Positions 8,872 through 16,246 of a stretch of 39,490 nt of DNA are shown here, in pieces. The position numbers and the translations under genes are program-made. Each line of letters opens with the position of its first letter. Within the stretch, counting starts at the first letter, position 1. Origin of the DNA: GCA-002731945 sp913047775. Its GTDB lineage: Bacteria; Pseudomonadota; Alphaproteobacteria; MED-G09. Location: assembly GCA_913047775.1 (NCBI GenBank), contig CAJWUE010000006.1:1-39490 (forward strand). The letters are read 5' to 3'. The notes under the pieces are model-generated. The model did no database searches and had not been told where the DNA came from. It saw only the letters and a program-made list of their open reading frames with translations.

Positions 8872-10077
8872 ATGAACCACATATTAGAAGATATTCTAGT
8901 TATCGATTGTGCCAGTTATATAGCGGGGCCGGCCGCGGCAACAATTATGTCGGATTTTGGTGCAAGAGTTGTAAAGATAGAGCCACCAGATGCCGGAGAC
9001 AGCTATAGAGGTTTAATAAGACTTCCAGGCTTACCCGAGGGCGGTGGAAACTATCCTTGGACCCTAACAAATAGGAATAAAGAAAGTCTCGCCATCGATT
9101 TAAAAGAAAAGGAAGCACAAGAAATTTTAAATAAATTAATTATGGAAGCAGATATATTTATAACTAATTACCCATTTCCAATAAGACAAAAGTTAAAAAT
9201 AACTGCACCTGACATTATGAAAAAAAATGATCACCTCATCTATGGGTCTCTGACGCCTTATGGGGAAAATGGACCGGAAAAAGATAGAACAGGATATGAT
9301 GCAACAGCTTGGTGGGCAAGGTCGGGAATGATGCACTCAATAAGAGAGAATTCAGATTCGGTTCCTAACGGATCTGTTCCTGGAATGGGTGATCATCCCA
9401 CAGCATCGGCATTCTTTGGAGTACTAATGCTCGCTTTATATAAAAGAAATATTACCGGAAAAGGCTCCGAAGTAGGTTCATCACTCCTTTCAAATGGTCT
9501 TTGGTCTAATGGGATCTATGTTCAGGCAGCGTTAAGCGATGCAGCCTTTATTGATACTCAGGAACGAGGAACTAAAGGAGCGTTAGCTGAAAGATACAGA
9601 TGCAAGGATGGAAGATGGTTCCTTCTAGTAATTCTGAACGAAGAAAAAGAGTGGCCATTAATGCTAGAATGTATAAAGAGAGAGGACCTTAACGTAGATG
9701 AAAGATTTAATACTAGACCGGCTCGGGCCTCCAACTCTCTTGAATTATTGGAAATTTTGGACAAAGAATTTGTAAAATTTAACTGGAAAGAGCTTGAAAA
9801 TCTTTTTAAAGACTCTGGTGTAACATTTGGCCCAATCTCAGAACCAAATGACCACATTAACGACACTCAAATACGTGAAAATAATTTTTTTAAAGAGTAT
9901 TCCAATAATAAAGGGTTATTTACCGTCGACAGCCCACTTTACATGTCGGACGAAGAAAAAAAAGAACCAGAAATGGCTCCAGAAATTGGGGGCAATACCT
10001 ATTCTATTCTAACTGAGCTTGGCTACAATAATGAAGACATAAAAGTTTTAGAAGAAAGAAAGATAATAAAGACTTAA
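8872..10077 (+). CDS. Family III (CaiB/BaiF-type) CoA-transferase
   Basis: From the ATG at 8872 the protein has 401 residues. It opens with LVIDCASYIAGPAAATIMSD and VVKIEPPDAGDSYRG, the typical N-terminus of formyl-CoA-transferase-like enzymes, and has GYDATAWWARSGMM, where Asp143 is the likely catalytic aspartate that forms the acyl anhydride. The frame is open back to 8779, but the extra 31 residues are Lys-rich and unlike the family; AAAGG at 8862-8866 supports the 8872 start. It moves CoA between carboxylic acids; the acids are unknown. It is divergent from the aminotransferase gene and ends in a stop tetranucleotide shared with rpoN. Confidence 0.88.
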   Translation: MNHILEDILVIDCASYIAGPAAATIMSDFGARVVKIEPPDAGDSYRGLIRLPGLPEGGGNYPWTLTNRNKESLAIDLKEKEAQEILNKLIMEADIFITNYPFPIRQKLKITAPDIMKKNDHLIYGSLTPYGENGPEKDRTGYDATAWWARSGMMHSIRENSDSVPNGSVPGMGDHPTASAFFGVLMLALYKRNITGKGSEVGSSLLSNGLWSNGIYVQAALSDAAFIDTQERGTKGALAERYRCKDGRWFLLVILNEEKEWPLMLECIKREDLNVDERFNTRPARASNSLELLEILDKEFVKFNWKELENLFKDSGVTFGPISEPNDHINDTQIRENNFFKEYSNNKGLFTVDSPLYMSDEEKKEPEMAPEIGGNTYSILTELGYNNEDIKVLEERKIIKT

Positions 10078-11510
10078 ACCTCTAGTCTTTTCATTCGTTT
10101 TCTTTCAAATGACGGTGGCAGGTTCATTGCCTCTCTATATTTAGTAATAGTCCTTCTCGCTACATCTATTCGATCATCTTTTAATAAACCTTTTAAATTG
10201 TTATCTGATAATACTTTATCTCCTTCATTTCTAATTAATTCAGCGATTTTCTCCTTAACAACACTAGCAGATAATTGACCGTCCATCGAAGAGCTCTCAA
10301 CAGCTTTAGAAAAAAAGAATTTTAGCTCAAAGGAGCCTCTCGGTGTTGATATCACCTTTGAATTGGTTATTCTTGATACTGTACTTTCATGCAAATCCAA
10401 CTCTTCTGCAATATCCTTTAATATCATTGGTTTTAAATGCATTAAACCATGATCGAGAAAAGGTCGTTGTCTTTTCATAATTTCTCTTGCCACCCTTAAA
10501 ATTGTTGCTACCCTTTGTTCAAGGGCTCTTGTTAACCATTTTCCCGAGGCATAATGTCCAGAGAGATATCTTTTATCTTCCTTAGAAATCTTCTTTCTTG
10601 ATAGTTCTTCCCAGTAGCCTGATAAAAGAACAACTTTTGGTAATGTTTCTTCATTTAAAGAAACTATCCATTTTCTTCCTTCCTTTTTTGCAATAATGTC
10701 CGGAGGTATTTTATTCTCAAAATCGTTATCATAGGTGTCAATCGGATGTGGGTTACACTTGCGTATAAATGTAACCATTTTTTTTATTTTCTTTTCATCA
10801 ACAAAACAAATCTTGGAAATTTTTTTTAAATCCCCTCTCGCAAGTAAGTCCAAATTGTCGAGTAATGCAACCATAGCTTCATCCAAATACCCCATTTCAT
10901 TTAGTTGTGTTCCAAGGCATTCTTCCAGAGACTGGGAAAAAATTCCTACTGGATCAAATTTTTTTAATATACCCAAAACGGAATGCACTGTTTTTTGAGA
11001 AATATTTAATTCAGAAGACAAATCTCTGAGCGAGATTTTAAGAAAGCCTGAAGGTTCAAGATATTCTATTAAGGCGTATGCAACTATCCTTTCCTCAGGC
11101 TTTAATACAGAAAAAATAACTTGCTCTCTTAGGCTCTCAAAAAAATTTGTTTTAGCGGCTAACGTATCAAGTAGAAAATTATTGGATTCATCTTCAAAAG
11201 AATGCACAGAACTATAAAGGCTTGTCTCATCAGTTATAGCGCTTTCCTCCTGTGCAAAATCTAGGCTTTCCTCATTGGTAAGAATTTTCTCATCACTTGT
11301 CTCGCTATCCTCTCTTCTTTCAGGAATATCATTGTCTTCGGTTATCGTAACATCATTCTCTAGAAAGGGGTTGTCGATAACTTCTTGGTCAAGATAATCG
11401 CTTAATTCAATATTATTAAGCTCCAAAAGTTTTATGGCTTGCAGTAATTGAGGCGTCAATGCTATCTTCTGCGATTGCTTTACCTCTTGAACTAAAGAGA
11501 TCTTGGACAA
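10074..11510 (-). CDS. rpoN: RNA polymerase sigma-54 factor
   Basis: All three RpoN regions are present in 478 residues: the N-terminal activator-interacting part (LVQEVKQSQKIALTPQLLQA, then LLELNNIELSDYL), an acidic region II, the core-binding domain, the helix-turn-helix around LKDIAEELDLHESTVSRIT, and at the C-terminus the RpoN box ARRTITKYREAMNLPPS, which reads the -24 element. A stop codon (TAA) lies two codons upstream of the TTG at 11508-11510, so this TTG is the only start that keeps region I; GGAG eight bases before supports it. Sigma-54 needs an ATP-dependent enhancer-binding protein; none is encoded here. The stop shares a TTAA with the opposing CoA-transferase gene. A -24/-12 promoter lies just upstream, pointing away from rpoN. 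Confidence 0.95.
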   Translation of the reverse strand: MSKISLVQEVKQSQKIALTPQLLQAIKLLELNNIELSDYLDQEVIDNPFLENDVTITEDNDIPERREDSETSDEKILTNEESLDFAQEESAITDETSLYSSVHSFEDESNNFLLDTLAAKTNFFESLREQVIFSVLKPEERIVAYALIEYLEPSGFLKISLRDLSSELNISQKTVHSVLGILKKFDPVGIFSQSLEECLGTQLNEMGYLDEAMVALLDNLDLLARGDLKKISKICFVDEKKIKKMVTFIRKCNPHPIDTYDNDFENKIPPDIIAKKEGRKWIVSLNEETLPKVVLLSGYWEELSRKKISKEDKRYLSGHYASGKWLTRALEQRVATILRVAREIMKRQRPFLDHGLMHLKPMILKDIAEELDLHESTVSRITNSKVISTPRGSFELKFFFSKAVESSSMDGQLSASVVKEKIAELIRNEGDKVLSDNNLKGLLKDDRIDVARRTITKYREAMNLPPSFERKRMKRLEV

Positions 11511-11540
11511 GTGTTACTCCAATAGATAATTTTATATTCT

Positions 11541-11556
11541 TGGCACGAATCTTGCT
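11541..11556 (+). promoter_or_regulatory. Sigma-54 (-24/-12) promoter facing moaA
   Basis: TGGCACG at 11541-11547, four bases, then TTGCT at 11552-11556, preceded by TT. The GG at 11542-11543 and the GC at 11554-11555 are separated by exactly 10 bases. This matches the RpoN consensus TGGCACG-N4-TTGCW at every position. It points towards moaA, with an expected transcript start near 11567 and a leader of about 90 bases. It lies in the gap between rpoN and moaA. That the gene next to it encodes sigma-54 itself makes a chance match less likely. No enhancer-binding protein site is identified. Confidence 0.75.
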
Positions 11557-11607
11557 TATGATCAATTCTTGATTTCTAATTTCTTTTCATATTTTTTTGA
11601 ATTTACT

Positions 11608-11623
11608 ATCGTAAATATACGAT
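11608..11623. promoter_or_regulatory. Inverted repeat in the moaA leader, possible operator or hairpin
   Basis: ATCGTA, four bases, TACGAT: a perfect 6-base inverted repeat, 33 bases before the moaA start and about 40 bases downstream of the predicted sigma-54 transcript start. It could be a DNA operator or a small RNA hairpin. The surroundings are AT-rich, so the significance is modest, but it contains CG steps, which are rarer here. Confidence 0.3.
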
Positions 11624-11655
11624 CACGTTTATATTATATTTCTTATTGTTGAGGC

Positions 11656-12672
11656 ATGCTTAAAAAATTAAATTATAGTAATAGTCTTCTTGATAGTTAT
11701 GGCAGACGGATAGATTATTTAAGAATCTCTGTAACGGACAGATGCAATTTTCGTTGTACCTATTGTATGCCTGAAAGAATGAAGTTTCTTCCAAAAAAAG
11801 ATATTCTGACCTTTGAAGAAATGACTTCTTTATGTGTGAAATTTATAAATCGTGGAATTCGTAAAATTAGAATAACTGGCGGTGAGCCCTTAGTGCGGAA
11901 AGGAATTTTGGATTTTATTAAAGGTTTGTCATTGTATCTTGGCAATGGGCAATTGGAAGAGATTACTATGACAACCAATGGAAGTCTCTTAGAGGAATCC
12001 GCTAATCAACTCTTTGAAAACGGTATTAAGAGAATTAATGTTTCCTTAGATAGTATGAATAAGGAAAGATTTCATAAAATCACACGTAGAGATAATCTTG
12101 ATCAGGTTTTGAAAGGTATTTATGCTGCAAAAAACGCAGGAATTAAAATCAAAATAAATACTGTGGCTTTAAAAGATGAAAACATCGATGAAATACCAGA
12201 AATTATTAAATGGGCTCATTCGGAAAACTTTGATATCAGCCTCATAGAGACTATGCCAATGGGAGAAATTGAAGAGGACCGATTCAATCAGTACTTTTCA
12301 CTAACTGATATGCGTAAAATCCTGGATAAACACTTTATGTTTGAAGAGAGTAACTATGAAACTGCAGGCCCATCAAAGTATTTCTTTATAGAGGAAACCA
12401 AGGGAAGGTTAGGCCTAATTACACCTTTATCAAACAATTTTTGTAGCAACTGTAATCGCATAAGAATTACTGCAACAGGCATGCTTTATATGTGTCTAGG
12501 TCAAAATGATAATATTGATTTTCGAGATATTATACGAACGAAAGATGTTAAACTTTTTGATAAAGCAATAGATATCGCCATGAGAAGAAAACCTGAGAAA
12601 CACGATTTTTTAATATCAGAAAAAGATCAAAAACCTGCCGTGAATAGGCATATGTCTGTTACCGGAGGTTAA
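11656..12672 (+). CDS. moaA: GTP 3',8-cyclase (molybdenum cofactor biosynthesis protein A)
   Basis: This 338-residue radical-SAM enzyme has both iron-sulfur clusters: CNFRCTYC at residues 30-37 for the SAM-binding cluster, and Cys263, Cys266 and Cys280 (CSNCNRIRITATGMLYMC) for the second cluster that binds GTP. It ends in Gly-Gly, the C-terminal tail needed for catalysis. It makes 3',8-cyclo-GTP, the first step to molybdopterin. The other moa, moe and mog genes are not in the window. The start is uncertain by a few codons because the GAGG at 11651-11654 is only one base from the ATG. A sigma-54 promoter lies 100 bases upstream. The stop shares a TTAA with the opposing gene. Confidence 0.95.
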   Translation: MLKKLNYSNSLLDSYGRRIDYLRISVTDRCNFRCTYCMPERMKFLPKKDILTFEEMTSLCVKFINRGIRKIRITGGEPLVRKGILDFIKGLSLYLGNGQLEEITMTTNGSLLEESANQLFENGIKRINVSLDSMNKERFHKITRRDNLDQVLKGIYAAKNAGIKIKINTVALKDENIDEIPEIIKWAHSENFDISLIETMPMGEIEEDRFNQYFSLTDMRKILDKHFMFEESNYETAGPSKYFFIEETKGRLGLITPLSNNFCSNCNRIRITATGMLYMCLGQNDNIDFRDIIRTKDVKLFDKAIDIAMRRKPEKHDFLISEKDQKPAVNRHMSVTGG

Positions 12673-14027
12673 TTCATCCTTTTTACTATTTCATTTTCTA
12701 TTAACCAAAGTCTGTCCTGGCCCCATTTATAATAAGGATCGCTTCCATCTTTGTTCGTTAATTTTAATGTCGGGACTCCCCAGGAATTCCCCGCATACAT
12801 ATTTTTAAGATTTTCATCTAACTGAGCCTCCCACCTATCATTATTAAGCTCTGCCTTTACCTTGCTCCATGAAAGATCGAGTTTTGTTATCAATTTATCT
12901 AAAAAAATTTCATCTCCAATATTAATTCCATCAAAAAAAGAGGCTTTTGTCAGTTCTTCTAGAAAATCGAAACCCTTATCATTTTTATCTATAATTTCAA
13001 AAAGAGAATACGCCTTTCTAGCTGGAGCACCTATTGGAGAATATATATCTTTAATTTTTGTACCGTATTTCCTTCCTTCTCGTGCAGCATCAGATAAAAC
13101 ATATTTTCCCTTATTTGGATGAATCTTCATTCCTCTCATAATCATTGGCATAACAGGCCTTACTTTTAAATTAACAGGATATTTATTAGCTATCTCACGA
13201 ACTCGTTTGAAACTTATATAAGTGTAAGGGCTATTGAGAGAAGGAAAAAATTCTAAATTGAACTTTTCTTTTTCAATGTCACTCAATGCAGGTGTTGAGA
13301 CTATTTCAATTCTTTTTAGGATGAAATCGGATATATTATTTTTTTTGGTGCCAAGCTCGGTTAATCTCTCTTCGAGATGATCAAGTCTATCTATTCCCCA
13401 GTAATTTTCTCCTTCATAGTGAAAAGAAGAACCAAAATAATAACCGCACTCAGATAACTTTTGATTGCCTTCAGATAGAACATTTGATGTTTGATCAGCA
13501 GGCAATAAGTTCACAAATTCATTGTTATCAAAATCTTGATCTTCATTATTCCACAACAAGAAGGAAACTTTCTTAGCCGTTTCAAGAAAGATAGGAGTGT
13601 TAACAAGTCCTGACAAATATTGATTAGCCTGAATAAATTTTTCTGTAGGGGGGTAATCTCGCGAATTAAATTTTAATCCATAATGAGGAGCTATCTCGAT
13701 TGCATCTTTTAAGCAATGTTTTAGATACATGCTTGGTTCCGGTATAGAATCACCACCAGTATCACCTACCAAAAAAGGGGTCAGAACAACATCGTAATTT
13801 TGTTCTAATTTATCAATAATTTGTATGGTTAGATGAGAATAAGGATCATCTATCTTGTGAAAATAAAAAATCTCGTGAGGTCTTCCTTCCTTTTTCCTTG
13901 CTTCTTCCTTATCAAATCTTTGATGTAAAAAATTTTCTTCACTGGACCATTCTTTCATCATTTTGTTTCGAATAGGCGCACTGATTGTCAATCTGGAAAG
14001 AAAATCTCTAATTCTATCTCTTATCAA
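12669..14027 (-). CDS. Tandem DsbA-like thioredoxin-fold protein (HCCA isomerase/kappa-GST type)
   Basis: The 452 residues look like two thioredoxin-fold units of the DsbA/2-hydroxychromene-2-carboxylate isomerase group in one chain. The first begins near residue 50 (EIFYFHKIDDPYSHLTIQII), the second near residue 250 (LEFFPSLNSPYTYISFKRVR). The second ends with NSWGVPTLKL, the family's cis-proline segment. Neither has a CxxC pair, so it is not a disulfide oxidase; the NSPY serine in the second half sits where kappa-class GSTs bind the glutathione thiol. No signal peptide is seen, so it is probably cytoplasmic. Function is unknown; glutathione-dependent isomerisation or conjugation is a family-level guess. 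It converges on moaA with a shared stop TTAA. Confidence 0.7.
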   Translation of the reverse strand: MIRDRIRDFLSRLTISAPIRNKMMKEWSSEENFLHQRFDKEEARKKEGRPHEIFYFHKIDDPYSHLTIQIIDKLEQNYDVVLTPFLVGDTGGDSIPEPSMYLKHCLKDAIEIAPHYGLKFNSRDYPPTEKFIQANQYLSGLVNTPIFLETAKKVSFLLWNNEDQDFDNNEFVNLLPADQTSNVLSEGNQKLSECGYYFGSSFHYEGENYWGIDRLDHLEERLTELGTKKNNISDFILKRIEIVSTPALSDIEKEKFNLEFFPSLNSPYTYISFKRVREIANKYPVNLKVRPVMPMIMRGMKIHPNKGKYVLSDAAREGRKYGTKIKDIYSPIGAPARKAYSLFEIIDKNDKGFDFLEELTKASFFDGINIGDEIFLDKLITKLDLSWSKVKAELNNDRWEAQLDENLKNMYAGNSWGVPTLKLTNKDGSDPYYKWGQDRLWLIENEIVKRMN

Positions 14028-14091
14028 AACTATCTTCCTCGATTAATTCTTAAAAAAAATTTAAAAATTTTTTCTTATACAAAATGCTTTT

Positions 14092-14108
14092 TATGATAAT
14101 CATATAAT
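14092..14108 (+). promoter_or_regulatory. Candidate sigma-70 -10 box overlapped by a 13-base palindrome
   Basis: TATGATAATCATA at 14092-14104 is a perfect palindrome around a central A. It overlaps a perfect TATAAT at 14103-14108, which would start transcription near 14115, 34 bases before the next ATG. No good -35 box is seen at the usual distance. A palindrome over a -10 box is a common operator position, so repression of the downstream flavoprotein gene is possible. Confidence 0.4.
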
Positions 14109-14148
14109 ACTTTATTTATCTGTCTAATTCTTAATTTGGAGCATTTTT

Positions 14149-15084
14149 ATGAAACCCATTAAAAACCGTATCACAGATATGCTTGGAATTGATTTTCCAA
14201 TAGTTCAGGCCCCTATGGGATGGATTGCGAGATCAAAATTAGCTTCAGCGGTTTCTGAGGCTGGAGGTCTGGGGATTATTGAGACATCATCAGGTGAATT
14301 AGAAGCCATCCGTGATGAAATAAAGATCATGAACCAGATTACAAAAAAACCATTTGGCGTAAATATTGCCCAAGCATTTGTAAGGGACCCGGATATAGTA
14401 AATTTTGTTATTGATCAAGGAGTCAAATTTGTCACTACATCTGCTGGAGACCCAAACCGGTATTGTTCAGAATTAAAGAGTGCTGGTCTTACAGTTTTTC
14501 ATGTAGTTCCATCTCTGGCAGCGGCTCTCAAGGCAATAGAGGCGGGTGTAGATGGTTTAGTGGTTGAGGGCTTTGAAGGTGGAGGTTTCAAAAGTCCCAA
14601 AGGAGTAGCAACAATGGTCCTTTTGCCGCTAGTTTGTTCTAAAGTTGATGTTCCCGTGATTGCAGCGGGTGGCTTTGTTGACGGAAGAACGATGGCCTCA
14701 GCTTTCGCCATGGGGGCAGAGGGAGTGCAGATGGGAACAAGGATGGTTTCTTCTTTAGAATCACCTGTTCATGAGAACTGGAAGAATGCGATTATCTCTG
14801 CAGACGATCAAGCTACCTTATTGTTGAATCGTTTTTCTAGTCCAGCTTTACGCGCCCTTCGAACGAAAAAAACTGAAAAATTAGAAAGACAAGATGACGT
14901 CAATGCTATGCAAGAGTTCGGATCAGCACTGGATCTTTACTTTGGGGGAGATATGGAAGCATCAATTGCTCTAACTGGTCAGGTAGCAGGAAGAATCGAT
15001 GAGGTCAAACCAGTAAAAGAAATCATAGCAGAAACGATTGAAGAGTTCTATTTGGCTATCAAAAATCTAGGCCAACACCTCTAA
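14149..15084 (+). CDS. NMO/FabK-like flavin oxidoreductase lacking the usual catalytic histidine
   Basis: The 311 residues form a TIM-barrel FMN protein of the nitronate monooxygenase (2-nitropropane dioxygenase) family: FPIVQAPMGWIA at the N-terminus, SEAGGLGIIE, VPVIAAGGFVDGRTMASAFA and GAEGVQMGTRMV for FMN phosphate binding. In true nitronate monooxygenases the loop after the central strand reads AGGH with a catalytic histidine; here it reads EGGGFKSP, with Phe147 in its place. So nitronate oxidation is doubtful, and an NAD(P)H-dependent flavin or enoyl reduction is equally possible. TTGGAG precedes the ATG by a suitable distance. The gene is alone on the plus strand and ends 7 bases before the stop of the opposing MDR gene. 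Confidence 0.8.
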   Translation: MKPIKNRITDMLGIDFPIVQAPMGWIARSKLASAVSEAGGLGIIETSSGELEAIRDEIKIMNQITKKPFGVNIAQAFVRDPDIVNFVIDQGVKFVTTSAGDPNRYCSELKSAGLTVFHVVPSLAAALKAIEAGVDGLVVEGFEGGGFKSPKGVATMVLLPLVCSKVDVPVIAAGGFVDGRTMASAFAMGAEGVQMGTRMVSSLESPVHENWKNAIISADDQATLLLNRFSSPALRALRTKKTEKLERQDDVNAMQEFGSALDLYFGGDMEASIALTGQVAGRIDEVKPVKEIIAETIEEFYLAIKNLGQHL

Positions 15085-15091
15085 AGAAAGA

Positions 15092-16126
15092 TTATACGGG
15101 ATTGGCAAGCTTCAAGAGTTGTTTGCCAAGATTCTTTCCTTTAAACAAATTTCCTAAGGTTTCAGGACAATTTTCTAATCCCTCCGCTATGTCTTCTCGA
15201 TAAACAATTTTTCCTTCACTTACCCATCTCCCTAAATCTATGATTGCATCCGGAAAACGTTCGGCATAATCTATCACTATAAACCCTTCCATTCGGGCTC
15301 TTTGGATTACAAGATTCATTAATGTTGAAGGTCCCGGAGGTAGAGATTCCATTGAATATCCTGAAGAAATTCCTCCGCAGAGAACTACTCTTGCCTTCTG
15401 AGCAATGCATGCTAAAGAACTTTCTAAGATTGGTCCGCCAACATTGTCAAAGTAGATATTTAAACCTTCTGGTGCAAGTTCTGTAATTTTTTGACCTACA
15501 TTTTCGTTCTTATAATCTATACAATGATCGTAACCAGCCTCTTCCACTACCCATTTGCATTTATCCGAACCACCTGCAATACCGATGATTTTATTGGCTC
15601 CTTTTATCTTTGCTATTTGACCAGCAACCGAACCAGTGGCGCCACCGGCGCCGGATACTAATACCGTATCCCCTTCTTGGGGCTTTCCAATATCGAGCAT
15701 ACCAAAATAAGCTGTTAGTCCTGTCACCCCAAAAACACTTAAGGCGGAGGTTGGAGGAATTCCCTCAGGAATCTTTTGTGCTGGCATAAAATCAGAACTG
15801 CCATCTGTCACCACATATTCCTGCCACCCAAAAGAACCTTGCACCAAATCACCTTCTGTAAAATTTTTATTTCTTGATTCTACTACTTGTCCTACTGCCC
15901 CAGCTCGCATTACCTCGCCAATTTGAACGGGCGGCATATATGAAGGAATATCGTTTAACCAACCGCGTTGTGTTGGATCAAAGGATAAATAAAGGACTTT
16001 AATTAACATTTGTCCTTCTTCGATATCCAACACTTCTTCTTCAAACAACTCAAAATTCTCAGAAGAAACGGCCCCCATAGGCCTATCTTTTAATTTTAGC
16101 ATTCTGTTTACAGGTTTATTTCCCAT
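15092..16126 (-). CDS. NADP-dependent MDR oxidoreductase (CurA/leukotriene B4 dehydrogenase type)
   Basis: From the ATG at 16124-16126 the protein has 344 residues. It begins NKPVNRMLKLKDRPMG, typical of the zinc-free MDR subgroup of CurA and leukotriene B4 12-hydroxydehydrogenase, and has FDPTQRGWLNDIPSYMPPVQ, GVTGLTAYFG and VLVSGAGGATGSVAGQIAK (NADPH-binding), then YFDNVGGPILE. These enzymes reduce alpha,beta-unsaturated ketones or aldehydes with NADPH. AAGGAG six bases before this ATG decides the start; the frame extends to a TTG at 16139-16141, but that lies next to the ribosome binding site. It diverges from the transporter operon. The natural substrate is unknown. Confidence 0.88.
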   Translation of the reverse strand: MGNKPVNRMLKLKDRPMGAVSSENFELFEEEVLDIEEGQMLIKVLYLSFDPTQRGWLNDIPSYMPPVQIGEVMRAGAVGQVVESRNKNFTEGDLVQGSFGWQEYVVTDGSSDFMPAQKIPEGIPPTSALSVFGVTGLTAYFGMLDIGKPQEGDTVLVSGAGGATGSVAGQIAKIKGANKIIGIAGGSDKCKWVVEEAGYDHCIDYKNENVGQKITELAPEGLNIYFDNVGGPILESSLACIAQKARVVLCGGISSGYSMESLPPGPSTLMNLVIQRARMEGFIVIDYAERFPDAIIDLGRWVSEGKIVYREDIAEGLENCPETLGNLFKGKNLGKQLLKLANPV

Positions 16127-16246
16127 AGGATACTCCTTCAAAAAAGTTACAGTTCAGAGATAAATAAATCATAAAAAATGTAAAAACTCTATTTCTTTTA
16201 ATTAATTGTCTTTTATAAATAGTTATTGAATTAATGTAAGTTTGTG

